Origin: Rhodocyclales bacterium
GTDB taxonomy: Bacteria > Pseudomonadota > Gammaproteobacteria > Burkholderiales > Rhodocyclaceae
Direction of reading: 5' to 3'
Assembly: GCA_016214145.1 (NCBI GenBank)
Contig: JACRPA010000010.1
Span: 62,001-126,000 of the forward strand
Length of the DNA: 64,000 nucleotides
How positions within the stretch are numbered: position 1 is the stretch's first letter; the number at the start of each line of letters is the position of its first letter. The notes beneath the pieces were generated by a model. The model was not told where the DNA came from. It saw only the letters and a list, made by a program, of their open reading frames with translations, and did not search any database. Shown piece by piece: positions 21,879-31,146 of this stretch. The position numbers were made by a program, and so were the translations under genes.

Positions 21879-22635
21879 CCTTCAGCCCGCGCGGCTTGCG
21901 GCCGGCGCGCCTGAAGAGGCGGTCGTACAGGATGTTGGGCATCAGCTTCATGGCGCGGGCGACGAGGGCCATCTGCCAGGGGACGACGGCATAGGCGCGG
22001 CCGGCGTCGATGACGCGGGCGATGCGCCGCGCCGCGACGTCGGCCGGCAGGATGAAGGGCATGCGGTACTTGTTCACCGCCGTCAGCGGCGTGGCGACGT
22101 AGCCGGGGCAGACGGTGACGACCTTCACGCCGCTCGATCGCAGCTCCACGCGCAGCGCTTCCAGGTAGGTGATGGCGGCGGCCTTCGAGGCGCTGTAGGC
22201 GCCGGCGCCGGGAATGCCGCGCATGCCGGCCACCGAGGAAATGCCGACGAGGCGGCCGCGGCCGGCCTCGCGCATCGGCACGATGAAGGGCTGGAAGGTG
22301 GCGGCGATCCCGACGACGTTGGTCTGCAGGACGCGGCCGAAGACCGCGATGTCCTCGGCGTGCTCGGTCAGCGTGCCGACGGAGACGCCGGCATTGGCGA
22401 TGACGATGTCGGGCGCGCCGAAGCGCGCCATGAAGTCGCGCGCCGCTTCCTGCATGGCCTTCGCGTCGACGACATCGGCGGGATAAAGGGCGGGGGAACC
22501 CGGCAGCGTGCGCGCGACTTCGGCGAGGACTTCGGCGCGGCGCGCCACCAGGCCGAGCTGCGCGCCCCGGCCGGCATAGTGCGCGGCGAGCGCCGCGCCG
22601 ATGCCGGAGGAGGCGCCGGTGATGAAGACACGCAT
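21874..22635 (-). CDS. short-chain dehydrogenase/reductase
   Basis: 253 residues of the classical SDR family: NAD(P)-binding FITGASSGIGAA at 4-15, NAGVS near 90, catalytic Ser in GISSVAGM, and GAYSASKAAA (Y-x3-K) near 150. R13-like ARRAEVL after strand 2 suggests NADP. The C-terminal part (ARAMKLMPNILYDRLFRRAGRK) resembles DltE/YqjQ-type membrane-associated SDRs. Start at 22635 (MRVFITG) is preferred to 22656 by family alignment. Substrate unknown. Confidence 0.9.
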   Translation of the reverse strand: MRVFITGASSGIGAALAAHYAGRGAQLGLVARRAEVLAEVARTLPGSPALYPADVVDAKAMQEAARDFMARFGAPDIVIANAGVSVGTLTEHAEDIAVFGRVLQTNVVGIAATFQPFIVPMREAGRGRLVGISSVAGMRGIPGAGAYSASKAAAITYLEALRVELRSSGVKVVTVCPGYVATPLTAVNKYRMPFILPADVAARRIARVIDAGRAYAVVPWQMALVARAMKLMPNILYDRLFRRAGRKPRGLKV

Positions 22636-22651
22636 GAAAGACTGCACCGCT

Positions 22652-22744
22652 TTCAACGCAGAGATCGCAGAGACGCAGAGGGCACAGAGAAAAACAAAAT
22701 TGAAATCTCTGCGGTCTCTGCGTCTCTGCGTCCTCTGCGTTGAA
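22652..22744. repeat. long inverted repeat of CGCAGAG units
   Basis: TTCAACGCAGAG ... and its complement CTCTGCGTTGAA bracket runs of CGCAGAGA/TCTCTGCG. It is a MITE-like palindrome filling the gap between the SDR and dsbA genes and probably a strong hairpin for either strand. Confidence 0.8.
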
Positions 22745-22752
22745 GGAGGTTG

Positions 22753-23388
22753 TTATTTTTTCTTGCCGCGCTCGGCGCGCGCCTTGGCGATCAGCTCGTC
22801 GAGGGTCTTCATCAGCCCTTCCGGGCTGCCGGCCATGGAGACCGAGGTCACGTATTTCCCATCCACCACGAGCGTGGGCACGCCGGTGATGTCGAAGGAC
22901 TGGGTCAGCAGGACGGCGCGCTTGGTCTTGCTCTGCACCGAGAAGGATTTCCAGGCCTCGTTGAACTTGGCGCGGTCGACGCCCTTCTTCGCCATCCATT
23001 CGAGCTGGATCTTTTCGTCGTTGAAGTTCACGCGGTCGATATGGACGGCGTCGAACACTTCGCCGTGCAGGCGGTCGAGCAGGCCGAGGGCTTCCAGCGT
23101 GTAGTAGGTGCGCGCGTTCGGCATCCAGCGTTCGGTGGGGACCGCCGGGATGCGGCGGAATTCCACGTCCTTCGGCAATTTGGCCGTCCACTTCTTGAGG
23201 AAGGGTTCGAGATCGAAACAGTGCGAGCAGCCGTACCAGAAGAACTCGACGACTTCGATCTTTTCACCGGATTCGACCGCCTGCGGGTTTGCCAGCGGCT
23301 TGTAGGAGGGCTTTCCCTGGGCGGCGGCGGTGCCGGCGGCCAGCGCGAGGGAAAGTCCAATGAGGCCCAGCCATTTCTTCAGGTGCAT
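22753..23388 (-). CDS. dsbA: periplasmic thiol:disulfide oxidoreductase DsbA
   Basis: 211 residues. Signal peptide MHLKKWLGLIGLSLALAAGTAAA, mature chain starting at about 25, thioredoxin fold with active site FFWYGCSHC (CSHC) near residue 57, and the cis-proline loop GVPTLVVDGKY near 165. It introduces disulfides into exported proteins. ATG at 23388. It lies 16 bases after the SPOR gene and is the last of an argS-SPOR-dsbA run. DsbD, the reducing-branch transporter, is at 34.9 kb. Confidence 0.93.
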   Translation of the reverse strand: MHLKKWLGLIGLSLALAAGTAAAQGKPSYKPLANPQAVESGEKIEVVEFFWYGCSHCFDLEPFLKKWTAKLPKDVEFRRIPAVPTERWMPNARTYYTLEALGLLDRLHGEVFDAVHIDRVNFNDEKIQLEWMAKKGVDRAKFNEAWKSFSVQSKTKRAVLLTQSFDITGVPTLVVDGKYVTSVSMAGSPEGLMKTLDELIAKARAERGKKK

Positions 23389-23404
23389 GATTTCTCCTGG
23401 TTGT

Positions 23405-24010
23405 TTAGTTGGCGACGTCCTTGGTGTCCTTGCCGTCCTTGACTCTGACAACGCTGGCCTGGATTCCGTTCTGCGCCAGCAGCGTGCGCGTCCTGGCCAT
23501 TTCGTCGGGATTGGCGTAGGGACCGATGCGCACGCGGTGCATGACGCCCTTCTCGGGCAGGGTCACCTGCTGCACGCTGGCCTCCACCCCCATTAACGCC
23601 AGGCGGGCCTTCAGGTTGTCCGCGTCGGCCGGTTTCTGGAAGGCGCCGGCCTGGAGGAAGAGCGCCTCGCCGGCGGGCGCCGGGGCGGCGGGCGCCGGCA
23701 GGGGCGCGGCCTGCGGCACCGGCTCCTCGCTGCCGGGAAGGATCTTGTAGAACTCGAAGCGCGGTTTTTCCGGCACCTTGTCGCCGGGCTTGCCCGGCAG
23801 GGGCTGCGGGGCGCCGGGTGCGGCGGCGGCCTTGGCGGGATCGGCCTTGGCCTCGCCGGCCTTCTCGGCCGCCGGCTTGCCGACCTTGGCCTGGAAGGGC
23901 AGCGGCGTCTTGTTGAGGTACCAGACGACACCGGCGGCAACGACGACGCCGACGACCAGGCCGATGAACAGGCCGAGGAGGGTGCCGCCGCCCTGATTGC
24001 GTGAGTTCAT
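23405..24010 (-). CDS. SPOR-domain membrane protein
   Basis: 201 residues: short cytoplasmic start, one transmembrane helix (LLGLFIGLVVGVVVAAGVVWYL, about 11-32), a long Ala/Pro/Lys linker, and a C-terminal SPOR domain (FLQAGAFQKPADADNLKARLALMG ... HRVRIGPYANPDEM). Such FtsN-like proteins bind denuded peptidoglycan at the septum. ATG 24010, directly after argS, a common argS-ftsN-like-dsbA arrangement. Confidence 0.9.
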   Translation of the reverse strand: MNSRNQGGGTLLGLFIGLVVGVVVAAGVVWYLNKTPLPFQAKVGKPAAEKAGEAKADPAKAAAAPGAPQPLPGKPGDKVPEKPRFEFYKILPGSEEPVPQAAPLPAPAAPAPAGEALFLQAGAFQKPADADNLKARLALMGVEASVQQVTLPEKGVMHRVRIGPYANPDEMARTRTLLAQNGIQASVVRVKDGKDTKDVAN

Positions 24011-24018
24011 ATGCGCCT

Positions 24019-25800
24019 TTACATGGATTCCGGTGCGCTGACGCCAATGATGGCCAGGCCGCTGCGCAGCGCCTGGCGCACCGCCAGGCACAGCGCCAGG
24101 CGCGCATCGCGCAGCTTCCCGTCGTCGACGAGGAAGCGCTCGGCATTATAGTAACTGTGGAATTCGCCGGCCAGATCCTTCAGGTAGAAGGCGATGAGGT
24201 GCGGCGCATGGTCGCGCGCGGCGTTCTCCACCGCTTCCGGGAACTCCGCCAGCCGTGCGCAGAGCGCCAGCTCGCGTTCGTTGCCCAGCGGCGCCAGGTC
24301 GGCGCACCCCAAGAGTACTTCTTCAGGGTGGCTTCGCCCACCCTTCAGGGCGCCGGCCAGCCGCGTCTCGTCGCCGCCCCACTGCGCCAGCACGGAACAG
24401 ACGCGGGCGTGGGCGTACTGGATGTAGTACACCGGATTCTCGTTGCTCTGCGACTTGGCCAGATCGAGGTCGAAGTCGAGGTGCTGGTCGGATTTGCGCA
24501 GCACGTAGAAGAAGCGGCAGGCGTCGTTGCCGACCTCGCCGCGCAGCTCGCGCAGGGTGACGAACTCGCCGGAGCGGGTGCTCATCGAGGTCTTCTGGCC
24601 GTCGCGGTAGAGCACGGCGAACTGCACCAGCGCGACCTCCAGCCGATCGTCGTCGAGGCCGAGCGCCTTCAACGCGCCCTTGACGCGCGGGATGTAGCCG
24701 TGGTGGTCGGCGCCCCAGATGTCGACGATGCGGTCGAAGCCGCGCTCGTACTTGTTCAGGTGATAGGCGATGTCCGAGGCGAAATAGGTGTACAGGCCGT
24801 TCTCGCGCTGCACGACGCGGTCCTTCTCGTCGCCGAACTCGGTGGAGCGGAACCACTTCGCGCCGTCCTGCAGGTAGACATGGCCGTTCTTCTCGAGCAG
24901 CGCGATCGCCTTGTCCACCAGCCCGGTGTCGAACAGCGACTTCTCCGAGAACCAGTGGTCGAAGTGCACGCCGAACTCGGCGAGGTCCTCGCGGCTATCG
25001 CCGAGCTGCTCGGTCAGCGCGAAGTTGTGCACATAGGCGTAGTCGTCGCCGAGCAGGCGCTTGGCGTTGGCGATCAGCGCGTCGAGGTGCGCCTCGGCAT
25101 CCGTCGCCGCGTCCGGCGCGCCTTCCATCACCGCGCCGGTGTCGCGCCGGTAGCGCGTGCCGTGCGCCTTGTGGATGGCGCGGCCCATGTCGCGCACGTA
25201 GTCGCCCTGGTAGGCGTTCTTCGGGAACGGGACGGTCGAGCCGTGCAGCTCGAGGTAGCGCAGCCAGGTCGACAGCGCGAGGATGTCCATCTGGCGTCCG
25301 GCGTCGTTCACGTAGAACTCGCGCGTCACCTGGTAGCCGGCGAAATCAAGCAGGCTGGCGAGGCTGGCGCCGTAGGCCGCGCCGCGGCCGTGGCCGACGT
25401 GCAGCGGGCCGGTCGGATTGGCCGAGACGAACTCGACCTGCACTTTTTTCCCGCCGCCCAGCGCGCTGCGGCCGAAATCGGCGCCCTGCGCCAGCACCGC
25501 GCGCACCACCTGCAGCTTGGCCGCCGGGGCGAGCGTGAAATTGATGAAGCCGGCGCCGGCCACCTCGGCCTTGGCCACCAGCGGCGACTTCGGCAATTCG
25601 GCCAGCAGCCGGCCGGCGATGTCGCGCGGGTTGAGCTTGAGCGGCTTGGCCAGCTGCAGGGCAAGGTTGGTCGCAAAATCGCCGTGCGAGGCCTGCTTGG
25701 GCCGATCGAGCAGAATGACTGAGTCGCGGCTGTCCGGCGCCACGCTGTCCAGCGCCGCGCGCAGCAAGGCCGTCAGTTCGGATCGGATGTCTGTTGCCAT
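24019..25800 (-). CDS. argS: arginyl-tRNA synthetase
   Basis: 593 residues, class I synthetase. HIGH-type motif NPTGPLHVGHGRG near 122, DIWGADHHGYIPRVK near 335, a KMSKS-equivalent GQKTSMSTR near 380, and the C-terminal anticodon-binding helical domain. ATG 25800. About 15 extra residues (LKGGRSHPEEVLLGC) occur near residue 487 where relatives go straight to the next helix. The DNA there holds a small hairpin (AGGGTGG/CCACCCT at 24325-24344), so a repeat element seems to have been accepted in frame. Confidence 0.95.
   Translation of the reverse strand: MATDIRSELTALLRAALDSVAPDSRDSVILLDRPKQASHGDFATNLALQLAKPLKLNPRDIAGRLLAELPKSPLVAKAEVAGAGFINFTLAPAAKLQVVRAVLAQGADFGRSALGGGKKVQVEFVSANPTGPLHVGHGRGAAYGASLASLLDFAGYQVTREFYVNDAGRQMDILALSTWLRYLELHGSTVPFPKNAYQGDYVRDMGRAIHKAHGTRYRRDTGAVMEGAPDAATDAEAHLDALIANAKRLLGDDYAYVHNFALTEQLGDSREDLAEFGVHFDHWFSEKSLFDTGLVDKAIALLEKNGHVYLQDGAKWFRSTEFGDEKDRVVQRENGLYTYFASDIAYHLNKYERGFDRIVDIWGADHHGYIPRVKGALKALGLDDDRLEVALVQFAVLYRDGQKTSMSTRSGEFVTLRELRGEVGNDACRFFYVLRKSDQHLDFDLDLAKSQSNENPVYYIQYAHARVCSVLAQWGGDETRLAGALKGGRSHPEEVLLGCADLAPLGNERELALCARLAEFPEAVENAARDHAPHLIAFYLKDLAGEFHSYYNAERFLVDDGKLRDARLALCLAVRQALRSGLAIIGVSAPESM
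24308..24356. repeat. small hairpin element inside argS
   Basis: AGGGTGG-CTTCGC-CCACCCT with flanking CTTC/TTCAG, embedded in the coding frame and matching the extra residues of ArgS. No other copy in the window. Confidence 0.45.
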
Positions 25801-25906
25801 TGCGTGTTCCATGAAAGGGCGAATTATACCCGCCGGACGCAGGCGGGCTGCTCGGCTGGCCGCCAAATACAGTTAAAATCAACGCTTTCCCAATCACCAG
25901 TCCATC

Positions 25907-27430
25907 TTGCGCATCTTCCGCCTCCTCAGGATCGTCAGCGTCGGCATCCGTTTCGGCCTCGACCAGCTGGTGCTCGACCAGCCGCGCACCGAGCGCCTGG
26001 CGCGCCTGCTGCGCTTCGGTTTTTTCTGGCGCGATCTGTCGGTGCCGCGCGCGGTGCGGCTGCGCCTGGCGCTGGAGGCGCTGGGGCCGATCTTCGTCAA
26101 GTTCGGCCAGGTGCTGTCCACGCGGCGCGACCTGCTGCCGGTCGACATCGCCGACGAACTGGCGAAGCTGCAGGACCAGGTGCCGCCCTTCCCCTCGGCG
26201 CAGGCGGCGGCCGAGCTGGAACGCGCCCTGGGCCGGCCGGTGTCCGAGGTGTTCGCCGCCTTCGAACCCGATCCGGTGGCGAGCGCCTCGGTGGCGCAGG
26301 TGCACTTCGCCACCCTGCCGGACGGACGCGAGGTGGCGGTGAAAATCCTGCGGCCCGACATCGGCCGCGTCATCGCCCACGACGTGGCGCTGCTCGACGC
26401 GGCGGCCGGGCTGATCGAAATGCTGTGGCCGGACGGCCGCCGCCTGAAGCCGCGCGAGGTGGTGGCGGAGTTCGCCAAGCACCTCGAAGACGAGCTGGAC
26501 CTGATGCGGGAAGCCTCCAACTGCTCGCAGCTGCGGCGCAACTTCCTGCATTCGCCGCTGCTGGCGGTGCCGGAGGTGCACTGGGACTGGTGCTCGACCT
26601 CGGTGATGGTGATGGAGCGCATGCACGGCACGCCGGTCGGCCAGACCGAGGCGCTGCGGGCTTCAGGCGTCGACCTGAAGGCCCTCTCCCGCGCCGGCGT
26701 GGAAATCTTCTTCACCCAGGTGTTCCGCGACGGCTTTTTCCACGCCGACATGCACCCGGGCAACATCCTCGTCACGCCGGCCGGGCAGTACGTCGCGCTC
26801 GACTTCGGCATCATGGGCACGCTGACCGAGGTGGACCAGAACTACCTGGCGCAGAACTTCCTCGGTTTCTTCCGCCGTGATTACAAGATGGTGGCGCAGG
26901 CCCACATCGACGCCGGCTGGGTGCCGGCCGACACGCGCATCGACGAGTTCGAGGCCGGCATCCGCGCCGTCTGCGAGCCGGTGTTCGACCGGCCGCTGAA
27001 AGACATCTCCTTCGGCAAGACGCTGCTGCGCCTGTTCCAGACCGGGCGCCGCTTCAACGTCGAGATCCAGCCGCAGCTGGTGATGCTGCAGAAGACCCTG
27101 CTCAACATCGAGGGCCTGGGCCGCCAGCTCGACCCGGAGCTGGACCTGTGGACCACGGCCAAGCCCTTCCTCGAACGCTGGATGCAGGAGCGCGTCGGCC
27201 TGAAGGGACTGCTGAACAATGTGAAGCGCGAGGCGCCGCAATGGGCCGCGCTGCTGCCGCAGCTGCCGCGCCTGCTGCACGAGGCGCTCGACCGGAAACC
27301 GCTTGCCGATCTGCGCGCTGAAGTGGCGCGGCTGCAGGAGGAGGAGCGGCGGCAGACCTTCTGGATGAGGGTGGCGGCCGGGCTGCTCGCCGCCGTGCTT
27401 CTGGTGCAGATGGTTTCGCTCGGCGGATAA
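25907..27430 (+). CDS. ubiB: UbiB-family protein kinase-like protein
   Basis: 507 residues, ABC1/ADCK/UbiB family needed for ubiquinone synthesis. KxGQ motif [14 protein letters not shown] near 65, Ala-rich loop [23 protein letters not shown] (catalytic Lys), [10 protein letters not shown] (ExD), [13 protein letters not shown] and [10 protein letters not shown] (DFG). Two hydrophobic helices end the chain ([17 protein letters not shown]). The start is TTG at 25907; no ATG suits the conserved N-terminus. Stands alone, divergent from argS. Confidence 0.93.
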   Translation: MRIFRLLRIVSVGIRFGLDQLVLDQPRTERLARLLRFGFFWRDLSVPRAVRLRLALEALGPIFVKFGQVLSTRRDLLPVDIADELAKLQDQVPPFPSAQAAAELERALGRPVSEVFAAFEPDPVASASVAQVHFATLPDGREVAVKILRPDIGRVIAHDVALLDAAAGLIEMLWPDGRRLKPREVVAEFAKHLEDELDLMREASNCSQLRRNFLHSPLLAVPEVHWDWCSTSVMVMERMHGTPVGQTEALRASGVDLKALSRAGVEIFFTQVFRDGFFHADMHPGNILVTPAGQYVALDFGIMGTLTEVDQNYLAQNFLGFFRRDYKMVAQAHIDAGWVPADTRIDEFEAGIRAVCEPVFDRPLKDISFGKTLLRLFQTGRRFNVEIQPQLVMLQKTLLNIEGLGRQLDPELDLWTTAKPFLERWMQERVGLKGLLNNVKREAPQWAALLPQLPRLLHEALDRKPLADLRAEVARLQEEERRQTFWMRVAAGLLAAVLLVQMVSLGG

Positions 27431-27443
27431 CCATGAGCCCGCA

Positions 27444-27506
27444 TGTGGGAGCGGCGTCCACGCCGCGATATCGGCGCCAATTCGCGGCGTGGACGCCGCT
27501 CCCACA
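27444..27506. repeat. REP pair (GTGGGAGCGGC type), head to head
   Basis: TGTGGGAGCGGCGTCCACGCC and its complement face each other around a short spacer: a BIME-like unit after ubiB. The same family flanks the RAYT transposase at 33.1-33.7 kb. Confidence 0.88.
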
Positions 27507-27519
27507 GTGCGGGTTTCGC

Positions 27520-27525
27520 TATAAT
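27520..27525 (+). promoter_or_regulatory. -10 box TATAAT before the symporter
   Basis: A consensus -10 hexamer with no clear -35; it would start transcription inside bipartite repeat copy 8, about 30 bases before the ATG. Confidence 0.45.
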
Positions 27526-27527
27526 TC

Positions 27528-27550
27528 GCCGTCCCCTGCAGACTGACTTT
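27528..27550 (+). repeat. bipartite repeat GCCGT-N8-GACTGACTTT, copy 8
   Basis: Spacer CCCCTGCA. Forms most of the leader of the symporter gene. Confidence 0.85.
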
Positions 27551-27562
27551 TGACCGGCCGCC

Positions 27563-29056
27563 ATGCTGCTCACCTTCGTCATCCTCTACCTGCTGGTGTC
27601 GATCGGCATCGGCCTCGTCGCCGCCACGCGCGTCAAGAACACCAAGGACTTCGCCGTCGCCGGCCGCCACCTGCCGCTGCCGGTGGTCACCGCCACGGTG
27701 TTCGCCACCTGGTTCGGCGCGGAAGCGGTGTTCGGCGTCTCGGCGACCTTCGTCAAGGACGGCCTGCGCGGCGTGGTGGCCGACCCCTTCGGCTCCTCGC
27801 TGTGCCTGGTCATCGCCGGCTTCTTCTTCGCCACCCAGCTCTACAAGCTGAACATCCTCACCATCGGCGACTACTACCGCATGCGCTACAACCGCACGGT
27901 GGAGGTCATCACCACGCTGTGCATCGTAGCTTCCTACCTGGGCTGGGTGTCGGCGCAGATCAAGGCGCTCGGCCTGATCTTCAGCGTGGTCACCGACGGC
28001 GCCGTCAGCCCGGAGGCGGGCATGGTCATCGGCGCGGCCATCGTGTTGACCTACACCACCTTCGGCGGCATGTTCGCGGTGGCGGTGCTCGATTTCGTGC
28101 AGATGGGCGTCATCATGGGCGGCATGCTCTACATCGGCTACGTGGTCTCCGGCATGACCGGCGGCGTGGCGCCGGTGATCGAGCACGCGCGCGCCGCCGG
28201 CAAGCTGGACTTCTTCCCGCCGCCCGACGCGGCGATGTGGCTGACCTTCATCGGCGCCTGGGTGACCATGATGCTCGGCTCGATCCCGCAGCAGGACGTC
28301 TTCCAGCGCATCACCTCGGCGAAGAGCGCGGGGGTCGCCGTCGGCGGCTCGATCCTCGGCGGCTCGACCTACTTCCTGTTCACCTTCGTGCCGATGTTCA
28401 TCGCCTATTCGGCGACGCTGATCGACCCGGCGGTGTTCAACGAGCTGCTGGAGAAGGACTCGCAGCTGATCCTGCCGACGCTGGTGCTCACCCACATGCC
28501 GGTGTTCGCCCAGGTGGTGTTCTTCGGCGCGGTGCTCTCGGCCATCATGAGCTGCTCCTCGGCGACGCTGCTGGCGCCCTCGGTGACCTTCGCCGAGAAC
28601 GTCGTCAAGGGCTTCTTCCCGCACATGGGCGACCACCGCTTCCTGTGGCTGATGCGCTTCACCATCGTCTGCTTCGCCGGCGTGGTGCTGGCCTTCGCGC
28701 TGAACTCGCAGTCGTCGATCTTCAAGATGGTGGAGAGCGCCTACAAGGTGACGCTGGCCGGCGCCTTCGTGCCGCTGTTCTTCGGCGCCTTCTGGAAGCG
28801 CTCGACGACGCAGGGCGCCCTCTTCGCCACCATCGCCGGGCTGGGCAGCTGGCTGATGGTGGAATTCCTCGTCGCCGAAAGCCTGGTGCCGCCGCAGCTG
28901 ATCGGCCTCTTCGTCTCGGCCGGCGGCATGATTCTCGGCTCGCTGCTGCCGCAGTGGGTCGGCCGCCCGACCCACGCGCCGGCCATCCACGGCCACCACG
29001 CCGCGGCGCAGACGCACCACGTGCCGCACGACGGCGAACATCCGCACAAGCACTAA
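27563..29056 (+). CDS. sodium:solute symporter family protein
   Basis: 497 residues, about 13 hydrophobic segments, SSS family (PutP/ActP-like). Typical: TKDFAVAGRHLPLPVVTATVFATWFGAEAVFG at the first helices, TIGDYYRMRYNRTVEV, YTTFGGMFAVAVLDFVQ and LSAIMSCSSATLLAPSVTFAENV. The tail after residue 475 is histidine-rich (HAPAIHGHHAAAQTHHVPHDGEHPHKH in part), perhaps metal-binding or simply cytosolic. Substrate unknown. Single gene between repeats. Confidence 0.92.
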   Translation: MLLTFVILYLLVSIGIGLVAATRVKNTKDFAVAGRHLPLPVVTATVFATWFGAEAVFGVSATFVKDGLRGVVADPFGSSLCLVIAGFFFATQLYKLNILTIGDYYRMRYNRTVEVITTLCIVASYLGWVSAQIKALGLIFSVVTDGAVSPEAGMVIGAAIVLTYTTFGGMFAVAVLDFVQMGVIMGGMLYIGYVVSGMTGGVAPVIEHARAAGKLDFFPPPDAAMWLTFIGAWVTMMLGSIPQQDVFQRITSAKSAGVAVGGSILGGSTYFLFTFVPMFIAYSATLIDPAVFNELLEKDSQLILPTLVLTHMPVFAQVVFFGAVLSAIMSCSSATLLAPSVTFAENVVKGFFPHMGDHRFLWLMRFTIVCFAGVVLAFALNSQSSIFKMVESAYKVTLAGAFVPLFFGAFWKRSTTQGALFATIAGLGSWLMVEFLVAESLVPPQLIGLFVSAGGMILGSLLPQWVGRPTHAPAIHGHHAAAQTHHVPHDGEHPHKH

Positions 29057-29096
29057 TCCGGGCAAGCGACTCATGCGCCCGCAATGCAGTGAGCTC

Positions 29097-29157
29097 GTCA
29101 TTCCCGCGGAAGCGGGAATCCATACGCTGCGTGGATTCCCGCTTCCGCGGGAATGAC
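29097..29157. repeat. GTCATTCCCGC-type element, perfect 61-base palindrome
   Basis: Arms of 26 bases (GTCATTCCCGCGGAAGCGGG ... ) are perfectly complementary around a nine-base loop TACGCTGCG. It should form a very strong hairpin and can terminate the symporter transcript. Confidence 0.9.
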
Positions 29158-29169
29158 GGGTTCCGCGTC

Positions 29170-29691
29170 ATGACGGCGCCGCCATGGTTCCCCGCATTCA
29201 AGATCGCGATCTACTCGCTGCTCGCGGCCAACCTCGCCCTCTACGTCCTGCTCGGCCGCCCGAGCGAAATCGTCGACGCGGCGGCCTGGCTCGTCCTGCT
29301 GGTGCTGTTCGAGATCGAGACGGCGCACGGCGGGCGGCTGACGGCGCGGCAACGGCAAATCATCCACGTCCTGCGCCTCGCCGCCGCAGCCGGCGTGCTG
29401 GCGGCGGCGGTCGGCTACCTGCTCGAGTCGGAATGGCTCGACGCGGCGAACGCCTGGCTGTGGCTGGCCGTGGTGGCGCTGCTCGAAGTCGAGGTGCGCG
29501 CCGCCGAGGCGGTTGAACGGCGGCGCGAAACCTTCCTGATCGCCGCCGTGGCGCTCTATTCGGCCCTGCTCATGCTGGTGCCGGTCTGGCTCTGGCGGGG
29601 CGAGTGGCTGGATGCCTGGGACGCGACGCTGTGGCTGGCGGCCTTCTTCGCCATCGAGCTGAATGTGCTGGGGTATGCTGCGCAATCATGA
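29170..29691 (+). CDS. small integral membrane protein
   Basis: 173 residues with about five hydrophobic helices: IAIYSLLAANLALYVLLG, AAAWLVLLVLFEIET, LRLAAAAGVLAAAVGYLLE, ANAWLWLAVVALLEVEV and FLIAAVALYSALLMLVPVWLW, plus a last one. Repeated acidic ends (FEIET, LEVEV, AIELN) suggest internal duplication. It overlaps the VanZ-like gene by ATGA. No function can be given. Confidence 0.8.
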   Translation: MTAPPWFPAFKIAIYSLLAANLALYVLLGRPSEIVDAAAWLVLLVLFEIETAHGGRLTARQRQIIHVLRLAAAAGVLAAAVGYLLESEWLDAANAWLWLAVVALLEVEVRAAEAVERRRETFLIAAVALYSALLMLVPVWLWRGEWLDAWDATLWLAAFFAIELNVLGYAAQS

Positions 29692-30749
29692 CCCGTCGCC
29701 AGGACAGCCACCTCGCGCTCTATCTCGCCATCGCCTATGCGCTGCTGATCGCCTATGCCAGCCTGCACCCCTTCGCCGGCTGGCGCGACAACGGCGCGCC
29801 AGCCTTCGCCTATCTCTCGGCGGCCTGGCCGCGCTACTACACCGGCTTCGACCTGGCGGTGAACGTCATCGCCTACGTGCCGCTCGGCTTCCTGCTCGTG
29901 CCGGCGCTGCAGACGCGGCTGGGCATCGCGGCGGCGGCGCTCCTCGCCGCGCTGGCCGGCGGCGGCCTCAGCCTGGCGCTGGAAACGCTGCAGAATTTCC
30001 TGCCCAGCCGCGTGCCCTCCAATATCGACCTGGCCTGCAACGCCATCGGCGCGATGATCGGCGCGGCGGCGGGCATGAACTGGGGGCGCGAATTGATCGA
30101 CGGCGGCCGCCTGCATCGTCTGCGCGTCAAGCTCGTCCTGGGCGGCCATGGCGCGGATTTCGGCCTGGTGCTGCTCGGCCTGTGGCTGCTCGCCCAGCTC
30201 AACCCGGAACTGCTGCTGTTCGGCACGGGCGACCTGCGGGCGCTGCTCGAACTGCCGCCGCTGCCCTATTCCGCGCAGCGCTTCGCCGTCATCGAGGCCG
30301 GCGTGGCCGCGGCCGGCACGCTGGCGGCCGGGCTCATCGCCTGGTCGCTGCTGCGCCTGCAGCACCGCGGCCTGCTGGTCGCGCTGCTGCTGCCGCCGCT
30401 GGCCGTGAAGGCCTTCGCCAGCGCAGTGCTGGTCAACGCCGCGCAATTCGCCCACTGGATCACGCCGGGCAACATCGGCGGACTCGCCTTCGGCATGCTC
30501 GCGCTGCTGGCCGCGACCTGGCTGCCGCCGCTGGCGCAGCGCATGCTGGCGGCGCTGGCCCTGCTCTTCGCCACGGCGCTGGTGAACCTGGCGCCGGAGA
30601 ATCCCTATCTCGCCGCCTCGCTGGCCGTCTGGCAGCAGGGGCACTTCCTCAATTTCAACGGGCTCACCAAGCTGGTCTCCAGCCTGTGGCCCTTCGCCGC
30701 GCTGCCCTACCTGATGCTGCCGCGGCCGAAGCAAGGGGAACACGTATGA
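29688..30749 (+). CDS. VanZ-family membrane protein
   Basis: 353 residues, some nine membrane helices. The VanZ core is ASLHPFAGWRD ... FDLAVNVIAYVPLGFLL ... ALETLQNFLPSRVPSNIDLACNAIGAMIGA within the first 130 residues. The rest is an extra hydrophobic domain. Overlaps the preceding gene by four bases and the MazG-like gene by four, a tight operon. VanZ proteins have been linked to cell-envelope traits, but the role here is unknown. Confidence 0.85.
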   Translation: MTRRQDSHLALYLAIAYALLIAYASLHPFAGWRDNGAPAFAYLSAAWPRYYTGFDLAVNVIAYVPLGFLLVPALQTRLGIAAAALLAALAGGGLSLALETLQNFLPSRVPSNIDLACNAIGAMIGAAAGMNWGRELIDGGRLHRLRVKLVLGGHGADFGLVLLGLWLLAQLNPELLLFGTGDLRALLELPPLPYSAQRFAVIEAGVAAAGTLAAGLIAWSLLRLQHRGLLVALLLPPLAVKAFASAVLVNAAQFAHWITPGNIGGLAFGMLALLAATWLPPLAQRMLAALALLFATALVNLAPENPYLAASLAVWQQGHFLNFNGLTKLVSSLWPFAALPYLMLPRPKQGEHV

Positions 30750-31096
30750 GCGATCCGTTGGTCGAACTGCGCGACCGGCTGCGCGCCTTCACGCGCGAGC
30801 GCGAGTGGGACCGCTACCACACGCCGAAGAACCTGGCGATGGCGCTGATCGTGGAAGCGGCCGAACTGGCCGAGCATTTCCAGTGGCTGACGCCGGAGCA
30901 AAGTCAGTCCCCGGAGGACGGCAAGCGCGAGAAAATCCGCGAGGAGCTGGCCGACGTGCTGATCTATCTGGTGGAACTGGCCGACACGCTGGAGGTCGAC
31001 CTGATCGCCGCCGCCCGCGACAAGATCGAAAAGAACGCGCTGAAATACCCTGTCGACAAGGCGCGCGGCAACGCGAAGAAATACGACGAACTATGA
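30746..31096 (+). CDS. MazG-like nucleotide pyrophosphohydrolase
   Basis: 116 residues of the all-alpha NTP pyrophosphatase group (dCTPase/RS21-C6-like). Metal-binding helices: ALIVEAAELAEHFQWL (E-x3-E) and KIREELADVLIYLVELAD (EE-x3-D). It hydrolyses non-canonical or surplus (d)NTPs to monophosphates. Starts within the VanZ stop (ATGA). The loop EQSQSPEDGK is encoded by bipartite repeat copy 9. Confidence 0.92.
   Translation: MSDPLVELRDRLRAFTREREWDRYHTPKNLAMALIVEAAELAEHFQWLTPEQSQSPEDGKREKIREELADVLIYLVELADTLEVDLIAAARDKIEKNALKYPVDKARGNAKKYDEL
30900..30922 (-). repeat. bipartite repeat GCCGT-N8-GACTGACTTT, copy 9
   Basis: Spacer CCTCCGGG. Inside the MazG-like coding region, antisense to the gene; no insertion relative to the usual loop length is evident. 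Confidence 0.85.
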
Positions 31097-31146
31097 CCGA
31101 AGGAAATCCCGGGGGATAATCGGGCATTCCCTGGAGAGAGCCTCAA

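Noticed and set aside
30900-30922. Bipartite repeat as an inserted mobile element
   Set aside because: In mazG-like, ribE, thiL and the ABC ATPase the protein length around the motif looks normal, so substitution fits better than insertion.
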